A stretch of DNA of 64,000 bases from Chitinophagales bacterium (GTDB lineage Bacteria; Bacteroidota; Bacteroidia; Chitinophagales; LD1): assembly GCA_026129525.1 (NCBI GenBank), contig JAHCHW010000009.1, forward strand, positions 62,001-126,000. The letters are read 5' to 3'. The position numbers were made by a program, and so were the translations under genes. The notes beneath the pieces were generated by a model. That model searched no databases and was not told the origin of the DNA. It saw only the letters and a program-made list of their open reading frames with translations. Shown here one piece after another: positions 33,503-43,355 of the stretch; position 1 is the first letter of the stretch; the number at the start of each line of letters is the position of its first letter.

Positions 33503-34558
33503 ATGGAGTCAGCTTTTTTTATAGAAAAAGGAGTTTTGATTTTGGCGGTATTCGCCATTACCATGCTTATAGCATTGTATTCCACTTTTGCCGAGCGCAA
33601 AATTGCCGCCTTCTTTCAGGATAGAGTTGGACCCAACCGTGCCGGTCCGGGAGGGTTTCTTCAACCCCTGGCAGATGGTGTAAAAATGTTTACCAAAGAA
33701 GATTTTACGCCCGATACTCCCAATAAATTCCTTTTCATTCTCGGTCCCGGATTGTTTATGACCACCGCCTTGGTTACCAGTGCAGTAATTCCCTGGGGCG
33801 ATACCATCAGCTTATTTGGCAGAGAAATACGCTTGCAAATTGCCGACATCAACGTGGCACTGCTGTTTGTGTTTGGGGTAGTATCTATTGGTGTTTACGG
33901 CATTATGATTGGCGGCTGGGCATCGAACAACAAATACTCGCTGCTGGGCGCGGTGCGTGCCAGTTCGCAAATGATTTCGTACGAAATTGCCATGGGGCTT
34001 TCCATAATAGCCGTGTTAATGATGACCGGCACCCTCAGCCTCCGCGAAATTTCTATACAACAACACGGGTTTATTGATTGGAACAGCCACTGGCTTTCGT
34101 GGAATGTGTTCAAGCAGCCTTTGGCATTTCTCATATTCCTTATTTGCGCTTTTGCCGAAACCAACCGCACGCCTTTCGACCTACCCGAATGCGAATCGGA
34201 ACTCATTGGCGGCTACCACACCGAGTACAGCTCCATGAAACTCGGCTTCTATCTGTTTGCCGAATACATCAACATGTTTATCTCCTCGGCAATTATTTCA
34301 GTGCTGTTCTTTGGCGGCTTTAATTACCCCGGAATGAATTTGGTGAACGAAACCCTCGGTACCAACATTATGGCGCTGTTGGGAGTAGTTGCTTTGTTCG
34401 GTAAAATTTTCTTCTTCATTTTCTTTTACATGTGGGTGCGCTGGACCTTGCCCCGCTTCCGCTACGACCAGTTAATGAACCTCGGATGGAAAGTTTTAAT
34501 TCCATTGGCTATAGCTAACATAGTGGTAACCGGTGCAGTAATTTTACTTTGGAAATGA
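33503..34558 (+). CDS. nuoH: NADH-quinone oxidoreductase subunit H
   Basis: NuoH is the membrane subunit that, with NuoB/D/I, forms the quinone-binding chamber of complex I. It has 351 residues with about eight membrane segments. Family blocks are AERKIAAFFQDRVGPNRAGP near the N-terminus, QPLADGVKMFTKED, and AETNRTPFDLPECESELIGG in the middle, followed by YHTEYSSMKLGFYLFAEY. It starts 3 nt after the inserted lipoprotein gene. Confidence 0.98.
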   Translation: MESAFFIEKGVLILAVFAITMLIALYSTFAERKIAAFFQDRVGPNRAGPGGFLQPLADGVKMFTKEDFTPDTPNKFLFILGPGLFMTTALVTSAVIPWGDTISLFGREIRLQIADINVALLFVFGVVSIGVYGIMIGGWASNNKYSLLGAVRASSQMISYEIAMGLSIIAVLMMTGTLSLREISIQQHGFIDWNSHWLSWNVFKQPLAFLIFLICAFAETNRTPFDLPECESELIGGYHTEYSSMKLGFYLFAEYINMFISSAIISVLFFGGFNYPGMNLVNETLGTNIMALLGVVALFGKIFFFIFFYMWVRWTLPRFRYDQLMNLGWKVLIPLAIANIVVTGAVILLWK

Positions 34559-34627
34559 TGTTGAAAATTGAACAGTCGGCAGCGCGGGTAGTTTTTTGAG
34601 AATTATATTTTTGCGACCGTTTTAAAA

Positions 34628-35158
34628 ATGGCAACCAACATAAAAAACATATCACTTTCGGGAAGAAAGAAGGACGTATCGAACAAGGATATGACTTTTA
34701 TGGAGCGCATATACCTGCCGGCTATTGCCAAAGGTATGGGTATAACGCTGCGCCATTTCTTTAAACCGAAAGTTACCATTCACTATCCTGAGCAAAAGCG
34801 CGAGTTTTCGCCCGTGTTTCGCGGTCGCCATATTTTAATGCGCGATGAAAACGGAGCCGAGCGTTGCACCGCCTGCGGTTTGTGTGCCCTCTCTTGCCCT
34901 GCCGAAGCCATTACCATGACTTCAGCCGAAAGAAAGAAAGGAGAGGAGAACCTGTACCGCGAAGAGAAATACGCATCGGTGTACGAAATAAATATGCTGC
35001 GTTGCATCTTTTGCGGCTTGTGCGAAGAAGCCTGCCCTAAGGAAGCCATTTTTTTAACTGAAGATTTGGTGGCACCCGACTACCAGCGCGAAGGCTTCAT
35101 TTATGGTAAGGATAAATTAGTAATGCCTTTAGAAGATAAACCTGTAAACATTAAATAG
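34628..35158 (+). CDS. nuoI: NADH-quinone oxidoreductase subunit I
   Basis: NuoI carries two 4Fe-4S clusters that pass electrons to the last cluster before quinone. It has 176 residues with two full motifs, CTACGLCALSCP and CIFCGLCEEACP. The N-terminal amphipathic part (RIYLPAIAKGMGITLRHFF) sits on the membrane arm. The gene follows nuoH with a 69-nt gap. Confidence 0.98.
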   Translation: MATNIKNISLSGRKKDVSNKDMTFMERIYLPAIAKGMGITLRHFFKPKVTIHYPEQKREFSPVFRGRHILMRDENGAERCTACGLCALSCPAEAITMTSAERKKGEENLYREEKYASVYEINMLRCIFCGLCEEACPKEAIFLTEDLVAPDYQREGFIYGKDKLVMPLEDKPVNIK

Positions 35159-35162
35159 CGAA

Positions 35163-35669
35163 GTGATACTATACCTCTTCTACTTCCTTTCGTTTGTTGC
35201 CATTTTTTGCGGGTTAATGACTGTGTTGTCGAAGAATCCTATTCACTCCGTTATTTATTTAATCGGTTGCTTTTTCGCCATTGCCGGCCATTACTTAATA
35301 CTGAACGCCCATTTTTTGGCGGTGGTGCATATAATGGTTTATGCAGGTGCTATTATGGTGTTGTTCCTGTTTACCCTCATGCTCATGAACCTGAACGAAG
35401 AAACCGAAAAACATAAACCGGCTTTAGCCCGCATAGGTGCGGTAATAGCGGCAGGCGTGTTGGGCATGGTGCTTATTGCCGTGTTTGTAAAAGCCGATGC
35501 CATGCCGGTACAGGCAACACAAAACCTTACAATAGGAACCGTGCAAAACCTCGGCAAAGTATTGTTAGATGAATATTTCTTTCCGTTCGAATTTGCCTCC
35601 ATCTTGTTTTTGAGCGCAATGGTAGGAGCGGTATTGTTGGCTAAAAAAGATAAAACCCCGGTATTGTAA
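35163..35669 (+). CDS. nuoJ: NADH-quinone oxidoreductase subunit J
   Basis: Membrane subunit of complex I (168 residues, about five membrane segments). It starts at a GTG 4 nt after nuoI. The conserved pi-bulge helix block [23 protein letters not shown] (about 57-79) identifies the family. The stop codon overlaps the nuoK start by one base (TAATG), so translation is probably coupled. Confidence 0.96.
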   Translation: MILYLFYFLSFVAIFCGLMTVLSKNPIHSVIYLIGCFFAIAGHYLILNAHFLAVVHIMVYAGAIMVLFLFTLMLMNLNEETEKHKPALARIGAVIAAGVLGMVLIAVFVKADAMPVQATQNLTIGTVQNLGKVLLDEYFFPFEFASILFLSAMVGAVLLAKKDKTPVL

Positions 35670-35998
35670 TGGCTACGTTGCTCAGCATATTTTCGGTAGT
35701 TCCCATTCAACACTACATATTTATCAGTGCGGTGTTGTTTTCGGTGGGGGTGTTGGGGGTGCTGCTCCGCAGAAACGCCATTATCATTTTTATGAGCATT
35801 GAGCTAATGCTGAATTCCGTGAATTTGTTGCTGGTGGCATTTTCGAGCTACCATAACGATGCCAGCGGACAGGTGTTTGTGTTTTTTATTATGGCGGTAG
35901 CCGCAGCAGAAGTAGCCGTTGGTTTGGCAATTCTGGTAACCATTTACCGCAATGTGCATACGGTAGATATTGATGAACTGAAAAACCTGAAGTGGTAA
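35669..35998 (+). CDS. nuoK: NADH-quinone oxidoreductase subunit K
   Basis: A 109-residue membrane subunit of complex I with three membrane segments. The second helix has [15 protein letters not shown] with the conserved Glu used in proton transfer, and the third has [13 protein letters not shown] with the second conserved Glu. It overlaps nuoJ by one base. Confidence 0.97.
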   Translation: MATLLSIFSVVPIQHYIFISAVLFSVGVLGVLLRRNAIIIFMSIELMLNSVNLLLVAFSSYHNDASGQVFVFFIMAVAAAEVAVGLAILVTIYRNVHTVDIDELKNLKW

Positions 35999-36010
35999 AG
36001 CCCCTCCAAA

Positions 36011-36027
36011 CCTCCCCTAAGGGGAGG
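36011..36027. repeat. Short perfect palindrome
   Basis: CCTCCCC-TAA-GGGGAGG lies between nuoK and nuoL, next to a second hairpin at 36075-36092. Both may affect the amount of message reaching nuoL. Confidence 0.6.
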
Positions 36028-36074
36028 CTTAAAGGGAACACGATATATTAAAGAGATAAAAAGACCCCTTGTTT

Positions 36075-36105
36075 CCTCTCCTGTTGGAGAGGGTTAGGGT
36101 GAGGC
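36075..36105 (+). repeat. Palindromic repeat P, copy before nuoL
   Basis: CCTCTCC-TGTT-GGAGAGG is followed by GTTAGGGTGAGGC, ending 3 nt before the nuoL start. The same hairpin and GGGTGAGGC-type tail occur at 55196-55277 and, in diverged form, inside lysC at 62331-62370. Confidence 0.72.
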
Positions 36106-36108
36106 AAA

Positions 36109-38007
36109 ATGACAGAACTATTACTAATCCTCTTATTACCCCTTGCCGGTTTTCTGGTAAATGCTTTTGTTGGTAAGCAGTTGCCTAAAACTGTTTCGGG
36201 TATTATTGGTTCGGGAACCATCTTCGTTTCGTTTATTCTTTCATCCATTTTCTTTTTTGGTTTTCTGAACGGCTCGCAGCAAAAAATTGATGCCGATGTT
36301 TTCGATTGGATTGCTTTTGGCGATTTCAAAATAACCTTTGGCTTACTGCTCGACCAGCTTTCGGTAATGTGGCTGATGGTGATTACCGGAGTAGGGTTTC
36401 TCATTCACGTTTACTCCATCGGCTATATGCACGATGATGAGAAGTTTCACACCTTCTTCTCTTACCTCAACCTGTTTGTGTTTTTCATGCTCATACTGGT
36501 ATTGGGCAACAATTTCTTAGTAACCTTTATTGGTTGGGAAGGCGTGGGGCTTTGCTCTTATCTGTTGATTGGTTTTTGGTTTAAAAATCAAAACTACAAC
36601 GATGCTGCCAAGAAAGCGTTTGTAATGAACCGCATTGGCGACCTCGGCTTTCTGCTGGGCATGTTCCTGTTGCTTTACAATTTCAAATCGCTGCATTTCG
36701 GAACACTGCAAGCCGCTTTAACAGGAGTAGAAGTAAGCCACGGGTTAATGATTACTATTACCATGTTACTGTTTGTTGGAGCAATGGGCAAGAGCGCACA
36801 GCTTCCGTTATACACCTGGCTGCCCGATGCCATGGCGGGTCCCACTCCGGTATCGGCACTCATCCATGCGGCAACTATGGTTACTGCGGGTATTTACATG
36901 GTGGTGCGTGCTAATTTTATTTATGTGCTTGCCCCCGAAACCATGCAGTTTATTGCTATTATAGGAGCAGGCACGGCTTTGTTTGCGGCTACTATTGGCG
37001 TGTTGCAAAACGACATTAAAAAAGTGTTGGCATACTCCACCGTTTCGCAGTTGGGCTTAATGTTTATGGCGTTGGGCGTGGGGGCTTTCAGTTCGGGAGT
37101 ATTTCATGTGGTAACACACGCGTTCTTTAAAGCCTGTTTGTTCCTCGGTTCCGGTTCGGTTATTCATGCGTTGCATGGCGAGCAGGACATCCGCAACATG
37201 GGCGGACTTAAAAAATGGATGCCGATAACTTTCTGGACATTCCTTATCTCATCGCTCGCTATCTCAGGCATTTTTCCGTTCTCCGGTTTCTTTTCCAAGG
37301 ATGAAATGCTGGCGGCTGCTTTCGAACACAACAAAGTAATTTGGGCGGTAGGCTCGTTTGCTTCGTTCCTTACGGCTTTCTATATGTTCCGTTTGGTGTT
37401 TCTTACTTTCAACGGAAACTTCCGCGGAACAGAAGAGCAAAAGCAACACTTACACGAATCTCCGGCTACTATCACTCTCCCTTTAATTGTATTGGCGTTG
37501 CTTGCAACGGTTGCAGGTGTAATGGGTTTGCCGGAGTTTCTCGGCTTCCATCATTGGCTCAAAGGATTTTTGTCATCGGTTATTGTAGCCAATCCTCATG
37601 CTTCGGCTCATCATTTATCGCATTCCACCGAAATGGCTTTAATGGGTTTAGCCTTTACGTTAGCTATAGTTGCCATTGGCATTGCGTATGTGTTGTATGT
37701 AAAGAAGGGCAACCTTCCCGCCAAAGAAGGAGAAGAGAGCGGCATTGGCAAAGTTATTTACAACAAGTATTATGTGGATGAGATTTACGATATGCTGGTG
37801 GTAAAACCCGTATCGTTTCTTTCAGTTTTCTTTCATGATGTGGTGGACAGAATTTTTGTGGACGGCATTGTAAACTACACCGGCAAGTTTTCGCTGATGG
37901 TAGGCGCACAGGTTCGCAAACTGCAAAGCGGATACATAGGGTATTATCTGCTGGTGATGGTATTAAGTATGGTGGCAATTTTTGCGTACGCGTTTTTTAA
38001 TGGATAA
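36109..38007 (+). CDS. nuoL: NADH-quinone oxidoreductase subunit L
   Basis: The distal proton-pumping subunit of complex I (632 residues, about 14-16 membrane segments, with the long amphipathic helix near the C-terminus). Blocks include VTFIGWEGVGLCSYLLIGFW, GAMGKSAQLPLYTWLPDAMAG with the proton-channel lysine, PTPVSALIHAATMVTAGIYM, and HVVTHAFFKACLFLGSGSVIH. The gene starts 3 nt after palindromic repeat P, which may contain its ribosome-binding region. It is followed 3 nt later by an unrelated toxin-antitoxin pair. Confidence 0.98.
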   Translation: MTELLLILLLPLAGFLVNAFVGKQLPKTVSGIIGSGTIFVSFILSSIFFFGFLNGSQQKIDADVFDWIAFGDFKITFGLLLDQLSVMWLMVITGVGFLIHVYSIGYMHDDEKFHTFFSYLNLFVFFMLILVLGNNFLVTFIGWEGVGLCSYLLIGFWFKNQNYNDAAKKAFVMNRIGDLGFLLGMFLLLYNFKSLHFGTLQAALTGVEVSHGLMITITMLLFVGAMGKSAQLPLYTWLPDAMAGPTPVSALIHAATMVTAGIYMVVRANFIYVLAPETMQFIAIIGAGTALFAATIGVLQNDIKKVLAYSTVSQLGLMFMALGVGAFSSGVFHVVTHAFFKACLFLGSGSVIHALHGEQDIRNMGGLKKWMPITFWTFLISSLAISGIFPFSGFFSKDEMLAAAFEHNKVIWAVGSFASFLTAFYMFRLVFLTFNGNFRGTEEQKQHLHESPATITLPLIVLALLATVAGVMGLPEFLGFHHWLKGFLSSVIVANPHASAHHLSHSTEMALMGLAFTLAIVAIGIAYVLYVKKGNLPAKEGEESGIGKVIYNKYYVDEIYDMLVVKPVSFLSVFFHDVVDRIFVDGIVNYTGKFSLMVGAQVRKLQSGYIGYYLLVMVLSMVAIFAYAFFNG

Positions 38008-38010
38008 CCC

Positions 38011-38313
38011 ATGCAGTTAACAACCGAGCAAATACAAATTATTCGCGAGTACCTGAGCAACAAGCCGGTGCTGAAGGCGTATGTGTTTGGTTCGTATGCT
38101 CGGGGCGATGCCGATGAAAACAGCGATATTGATTTGCTGATAAACTTAGATAGGAGCAAGAAGATTGGGTTGCAGTACGTTGCTATGCAGTTAGAGTTGG
38201 AAGACTTATTGAAGCACAAAGTTGATTTTGCCGAAGAAGAGTTGCTGAAACCATTTGTACGAAAATTTGTGGATAGAGATAAAAAGTTAGTGTATGAAAA
38301 GGCAGTTAGCTGA
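38011..38313 (+). CDS. mntA: MNT-domain nucleotidyltransferase (antitoxin)
   Basis: A 100-residue minimal nucleotidyltransferase. The motif GSYARGDADENSDIDLLI holds the GS and the two metal-binding aspartates. A later acidic residue in KVDFAEEELL fits the third site. In HEPN-MNT modules this protein silences the partner RNase, in known cases by AMPylating a tyrosine near its active site. It starts 3 nt after nuoL and its 3' end overlaps the HEPN gene by 20 nt. Confidence 0.92.
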   Translation: MQLTTEQIQIIREYLSNKPVLKAYVFGSYARGDADENSDIDLLINLDRSKKIGLQYVAMQLELEDLLKHKVDFAEEELLKPFVRKFVDRDKKLVYEKAVS

Positions 38314-38662
38314 TATACAGAAACTGACGGACATACTCGCTTTTATTGAGCAGATAGAAAGGTATGTGGCAACAAAAAGCGAACACGATTTCTATAATGC
38401 CGGTAGCATAGAAAAATGGGGAATAGTAAAGTTGATTGAAAATATAGGTGAGGCGGCAGGAAAGTTAACTGACGAAACCAAACAAAGTTCAACTATAAAC
38501 TGGAAGGTAATAACAGGGATGCGAAACAGACTGGTGCATGAATACGATGCTATAAACTATAAAATAGTGTATGAAGTAGCTACCCTAGAAATGAAATCGC
38601 TGAAAGCTGAGGTGGAGAAGAAGTTGGATGAGTTGAAAGAAAAATTTAAAGACGAACTGTAA
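38294..38662 (+). CDS. hepT: HEPN-domain toxin (DUF86/HepT-like)
   Basis: A 122-residue all-helical HEPN protein. The RNase motif Rx4-6H with a following Tyr is present as RNRLVHEYDAINY. In the family this toxin cuts RNA and is held inactive by the MNT partner encoded just upstream, whose 3' end it overlaps by 20 nt. It ends 8 nt before nuoM, so the pair sits inside the complex I operon and should be transcribed with it. Confidence 0.92.
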   Translation: MKRQLADIQKLTDILAFIEQIERYVATKSEHDFYNAGSIEKWGIVKLIENIGEAAGKLTDETKQSSTINWKVITGMRNRLVHEYDAINYKIVYEVATLEMKSLKAEVEKKLDELKEKFKDEL

Positions 38663-38670
38663 ACGATAGC

Positions 38671-40122
38671 ATGTTACTCCTCATAGTATTATTTCTTCCA
38701 TTAGCGGCTGCCCTGCTTACATACGTGGCGGGAAACCGGTATGCCGGTAAAGTTGCCCTCGGTTTATCGGTGGTAGAGTTGGGCGCTTCGCTGGCGTTGC
38801 TGCCTGCGTACAACAATGCCGATGCCTTCAATATTTCGTTTATGAAGGAGTGGATTCAAAATCCGCATATCAACTTTCATATAGCGCTCGATGGATTGAG
38901 TTTGCTGTTGTTGTTGCTTACTACTTTTTTGGTGCCTGTTATTATTCTTTCTTCTGTTTCTAAAGAGGTAGAAAATGCCCGCAGTTTGTATGCGCTTATT
39001 CTGTTAATGCAGTTTGCGCTCATAGGCGTTTTCATTTCCATGGACGGCTTTCTGTATTACATTTTCTGGGAGTTGGCGCTTATTCCTATCTACTTCATTG
39101 CCTTGCTGTGGGGCGATAACCGCGATAAGGAATTTCGCAACCGCGCCATTTTTAAATTCTTTGTGTACACCTTAGCCGGTTCGCTGTTTATGTTGTTGGG
39201 CTTTATCTATCTGTACCAACATGCCGATGGTTTTGGAGTCAGCGAGCTATACGGATTGAACTTATCCGACAAAGAACAGTCGTTTCTTTTCTGGGCATTC
39301 TTTGTGGCATTTGCCATAAAAATTCCGGTGTTTCCGTTTCACACCTGGCAGCCCGATACATACAAAGAAGCCCCTTCGGCAGGCACCATGCTGCTTTCGG
39401 GTATTATGCTCAAAATGGGTATTTACAGTTTGCTGCGTTGGTTACTTCCCGTATTGCCTCAAGGAACGTTAACATGGACCCCCGTTGTATTAGTGCTTTG
39501 CGCCATCGGAATTATTTACGGCTCTGTTATCGCCATTCGTCAGAACGATTTAAAGAAACTGTTTGCGTATTCATCGCTGGCGCACGTTGGTCTAATTACT
39601 GCGGGTATTTTCACTTTAACGCGCGAAGGTTTTCAGGGAGCAGTAGTGCAAATGCTGGCACACGGAGTAAACGTGGTAGGCTTGTTCTTTGCCGCTGAAA
39701 TTATTTTCCGCAGAACCGGAACACTCGAAATTTCCAAATTAGGCGGCATTCGCAATGTGGCGCCTGTATTTGCCACCGCGTTAATGATACTTACACTGGC
39801 AAGTGTGGGGCTTCCTACCACTAACGGTTTTATCGGAGAGTTTTTATTGCTGTATGGAGTGTATGAATACAACACATGGTTAGCAGTTGTTGCCGGACTA
39901 ACGATAATACTTGGCGCGGTGTATATGTTGCGTATGTATCAGCACGTTATGTTGGGCGAAACCAAAGAGGCTACCCATAGCTTTTCCGATTTATCGCTGA
40001 GTGAACTTGCCGTGTTTGTGCCTTTAATTGTTGCCATCTTTTTATTCGGAGTGTATCCTAAACCGATTATGCAGTTAGCACAACCGGCATTGGAAACCAT
40101 TCTAAACTATTCGTTACGCTGA
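38671..40122 (+). CDS. nuoM: NADH-quinone oxidoreductase subunit M
   Basis: Proton-pumping antiporter-like subunit of complex I (483 residues, about 14 membrane segments). Blocks include FYIFWELALIPIYF-type helix 5 (read here as LYYIFWELALIPIYFIALLW), FPFHTWQPDTYKEAPSAGTM with the channel lysines, and FAYSSLAHVG. It follows the HEPN toxin gene by 8 nt and overlaps the nuoN start by one base. Confidence 0.98.
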   Translation: MLLLIVLFLPLAAALLTYVAGNRYAGKVALGLSVVELGASLALLPAYNNADAFNISFMKEWIQNPHINFHIALDGLSLLLLLLTTFLVPVIILSSVSKEVENARSLYALILLMQFALIGVFISMDGFLYYIFWELALIPIYFIALLWGDNRDKEFRNRAIFKFFVYTLAGSLFMLLGFIYLYQHADGFGVSELYGLNLSDKEQSFLFWAFFVAFAIKIPVFPFHTWQPDTYKEAPSAGTMLLSGIMLKMGIYSLLRWLLPVLPQGTLTWTPVVLVLCAIGIIYGSVIAIRQNDLKKLFAYSSLAHVGLITAGIFTLTREGFQGAVVQMLAHGVNVVGLFFAAEIIFRRTGTLEISKLGGIRNVAPVFATALMILTLASVGLPTTNGFIGEFLLLYGVYEYNTWLAVVAGLTIILGAVYMLRMYQHVMLGETKEATHSFSDLSLSELAVFVPLIVAIFLFGVYPKPIMQLAQPALETILNYSLR

Positions 40123-41492
40123 TGAGGACGCTTATATATACTTCTGCACTCGGAGTGCTCTGCATGTTGGCGGAGATGTTCAACCTGCGAAGGTTTATTG
40201 TGCCTGCTGCCGTAGCGGGCTTGGTGGTTATTTTTGCACTCAACACGCAGGGATGGGGTGTTAATCAAGGCTTTTACCATAACATGGTAATGGTTGATAA
40301 TTTCAGCGTTGTTTTTTCGGGCTTGCTTATTTTTCTTACCACACTTATCCTTCTGCTTGGCAACGATTTTTACAAACACGAGCATGCAAAAATTTCCGAC
40401 TACATAGCGGTTATTGTTTTTACGCTGGCGGGTGCAGTGGCGCTTGTTTCGTTCGGTAACTTAGCCATGTTTTTCCTTGGGCTGGAAGTACTTTCTATTT
40501 CACTCTATGTTTTAGCAGGCAGTAAAAAGAAGGACATAAAAAGCAACGAAGCCGGTATGAAATATTTCCTGATGGGAAGTTTTGCTTCGGGTATTTTGCT
40601 ATTCGGCATTGCGCTTATTTACGGTGAAACCGCCACCTTCGATTTGCGCGGCATAACCAACTACACGGCTACAGCTGTTCCTTCGGTGTTGTTTTATGCC
40701 GGTGCGGGAATGATACTGATAGGCATGTTGTTTAAAGTATCGGCTGTGCCTTTTCACTTTTGGGCGCCCGATGTGTACGAAGGCTCGCCCACGCTCATTA
40801 CCGCTTTTATGGCAACGGTTGCCAAAATAGCTGCCATTGCCGCATTCTACCGTTTGTTCAGCAGCAGTTTTCTTTCCGCTATTCCTACCTATGCATGGGT
40901 GTTGTCGGCTGTTACGGCTCTTACTATTACCGTTGGAAATTTCACGGCACTAAATCAGGATTCGTTCAAACGCCTGTTGGCGTTTTCGGGAATATCACAT
41001 GCCGGATTTTTGCTGATGGGTATTGTGGGTATCTATGGCAAAACCGACAATGCCGTTTTTTATTACTCGCTGGCTTACGGAATAGCTTCGGTAGCTGCCT
41101 TTGCCGTTGCCATTATCGTGGCTAAGCACACCGGCTCCGATAAAATAGAAGCATTTAACGGACTGGCAAAGCGCAAGCCGTTCGTAGCCGTTGCGCTTAC
41201 CATTGCTATTCTTTCTATGGCGGGTATCCCTCCGTTTGCAGGCTTCTTTGGTAAGTATTACATTTTTACCGAAGCAGTAAAAAGCGGACACCTGTGGCTT
41301 ACCGTTGTGGCTGTTGTAAACTCCATAATAGCGGTTTACTACTACTTTAAAGTAGTGCTGGCTATGTACACCAAGGAACCTGACGAAGCCCACTTTACCC
41401 TTAAACCTGCATACAGTTTCGTAATAGGGCTTTGTGTGCTGCTTACGATTCTCATTGGGGTATTCCCTTCGGTTTTTGCGAATTTGTTTTAG
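40122..41492 (+). CDS. nuoN: NADH-quinone oxidoreductase subunit N
   Basis: The third antiporter-like subunit of complex I (456 residues, about 13-14 membrane segments). Blocks are LEVLSISLYVLAG, EAGMKYFLMGSFASG, VPFHFWAPDVYEGSPT and LLAFSGISHAGFLLMG, followed by SMAGIPPFAGFFGKYY. It starts within the nuoM stop codon (TGATG). It ends the nuo block; the next gene begins 57 nt later and is not a complex I gene. Confidence 0.98.
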   Translation: MRTLIYTSALGVLCMLAEMFNLRRFIVPAAVAGLVVIFALNTQGWGVNQGFYHNMVMVDNFSVVFSGLLIFLTTLILLLGNDFYKHEHAKISDYIAVIVFTLAGAVALVSFGNLAMFFLGLEVLSISLYVLAGSKKKDIKSNEAGMKYFLMGSFASGILLFGIALIYGETATFDLRGITNYTATAVPSVLFYAGAGMILIGMLFKVSAVPFHFWAPDVYEGSPTLITAFMATVAKIAAIAAFYRLFSSSFLSAIPTYAWVLSAVTALTITVGNFTALNQDSFKRLLAFSGISHAGFLLMGIVGIYGKTDNAVFYYSLAYGIASVAAFAVAIIVAKHTGSDKIEAFNGLAKRKPFVAVALTIAILSMAGIPPFAGFFGKYYIFTEAVKSGHLWLTVVAVVNSIIAVYYYFKVVLAMYTKEPDEAHFTLKPAYSFVIGLCVLLTILIGVFPSVFANLF

Positions 41493-41549
41493 TAAAATCC
41501 ATGTAAAAGCTTTCAATAACTTTAGTGCCGAAAACTTTGAAAGCCTCAG

Positions 41550-43355
41550 GTGAAAGAATTAGCCTTCCTCAATAAATACTTTTCGAAATACAAATGGCGC
41601 ATATTGGCGGGTGTATTCTTTGTAATATGCGCTAACCTTCTCAACGTTATTAACCCGCTTATTACCCGCAGCGCGGTTGATTTAATCGCTGCTCACCTTG
41701 CCGATGTAACAACTACCGAAGAAGCCGTTGTAACACTCCAGAACAATATAGGCTGGCAGGTCTTCTTTTTGTTTTTAAAGTATTTGGCGGTAGCACTCAT
41801 GGCAGGGGCATTCACGTTTTTTATGCGGCAAACCATTATCGTGGTTTCGCGCCTTATTGAGTACGATATGAAAGCCGAAATTTACGACCACTACCAGCAA
41901 CTCGATCTGGCTTTCTATCGCAAAAACAACACAGGCGATTTAATGAACCGCATTACGGAAGATGTAAGCCGTGTTCGTATGTATGTTGGTCCGGCTATTA
42001 TGTATGCCGTCAACCTTCTTTTTACTATTCTTTTTTCAGTGATATCCATGCTGCTTATTAATCCGGAACTTACTCTTTGGGTGCTTGTGCCGCTGCCGGT
42101 TCTTTCATTTGTAATATACTATGTAAACGAACTGGTGGAGAAAGCAAGCACGGCTATACAGGCAAAACTTTCCGACCTTACAACCGATGCACAGGAAACC
42201 TACTCGGGCATACGCATGGTACAGGCATATAACCGCGAAAAGGAAATGCTGCGGCATTTTGAAGAGGAAGCCGAAGCATATAAGCAAAAGCAACTGCGGT
42301 TAGCCCGTGTTGATTCGGTCTATTTTCCGGCAATGACGTTTTTAGTCGGGTGCAGTATAATATTAGTAGTGTATGTAGGCGGATTGCAAGTGGGTATGAA
42401 CAAACTTTCTGCCGGTTCGCTGGCGGCATTTATTATGTACACTAACATGCTTATGTGGCCCGTAAGTGCTTTGGGGTGGACTGCCTCTATGGTGCAGCGA
42501 GCTATTGCCTCGCAACGCAGAATAAATGAATTTTTGAAACAACAGCCAATGGTAAAAGGTGCAGATGGCATCGAAAAAAACATTGAAGGCGACATCCGCT
42601 TTGAACATGTATCGTTTACTTATCCCGACACAGGCATACAGGCACTTACCGATGTTTCGTTTCATGTAAAACCGGGCGAACGTATTGCCATTATCGGCAA
42701 AACCGGGTCGGGAAAATCTACCATTGCCGATTTGCTGATGCGTATGTACGATGCCACTTCGGGGCAAATAAAAATTGACGGAGTGGAAATTCATGACTAT
42801 AAACTTGGTTCGCTACGCAGGCAAATTGGTTTTGTGCCGCAGGATGTTTTTCTCTTTTCGGAAACCATTACAGAAAACATAGGATTTGGCGTAGAAGGTA
42901 TTGATCAGGCAACTGCAACCCGCTATGCCCGCTATGCGTCTATCAGCAACGAAATTGAGCGCTTCCCCGAAGGGTATAATACGATGGTAGGTGAGCGCGG
43001 GGTAACCCTTTCGGGCGGACAAAAGCAGCGTATTTCCATTGCACGTGCTTTGGTTAAGCAGCCCAACGTTCTTGTATTAGATGACAGTTTGAGTGCAGTT
43101 GATACGGCAACCGAAAAGCAAATTCAGCAAAACCTCGATGAGATTTTGTATGGTAAAACAGCCATTATTATCACACACCGTATCTTCTCTTTAATACACT
43201 TCAGCAACATCATTGTGTTGGATGCGGGAAAAATTGTGGAGCAGGGTACGCATGAAGAATTACTCAAAAAGCAGGGGCTGTATGCTGATATTTACAGAAG
43301 GCAGCAACAGGAAAGCAGGGTAGAAGCAAAAGATGGCATAATGAATAAGAGTTGA
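41550..43355 (+). CDS. ABC exporter, fused membrane and ATPase domains
   Basis: A 601-residue half-transporter of the MsbA/MdlB type working as a dimer in the cytoplasmic membrane. Six membrane helices occupy about 15-325. The ATPase domain (about 345-595) has Walker A GKTGSGKST, the Q-loop IGFVPQDVFLFSE, signature LSGGQKQR, Walker B VLVLDDSLSAVD and the switch His in IIITHRI. It starts with GTG 57 nt after nuoN. Lipid or drug export is typical, but the substrate is not evident. Confidence 0.95.
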   Translation: MKELAFLNKYFSKYKWRILAGVFFVICANLLNVINPLITRSAVDLIAAHLADVTTTEEAVVTLQNNIGWQVFFLFLKYLAVALMAGAFTFFMRQTIIVVSRLIEYDMKAEIYDHYQQLDLAFYRKNNTGDLMNRITEDVSRVRMYVGPAIMYAVNLLFTILFSVISMLLINPELTLWVLVPLPVLSFVIYYVNELVEKASTAIQAKLSDLTTDAQETYSGIRMVQAYNREKEMLRHFEEEAEAYKQKQLRLARVDSVYFPAMTFLVGCSIILVVYVGGLQVGMNKLSAGSLAAFIMYTNMLMWPVSALGWTASMVQRAIASQRRINEFLKQQPMVKGADGIEKNIEGDIRFEHVSFTYPDTGIQALTDVSFHVKPGERIAIIGKTGSGKSTIADLLMRMYDATSGQIKIDGVEIHDYKLGSLRRQIGFVPQDVFLFSETITENIGFGVEGIDQATATRYARYASISNEIERFPEGYNTMVGERGVTLSGGQKQRISIARALVKQPNVLVLDDSLSAVDTATEKQIQQNLDEILYGKTAIIITHRIFSLIHFSNIIVLDAGKIVEQGTHEELLKKQGLYADIYRRQQQESRVEAKDGIMNKS

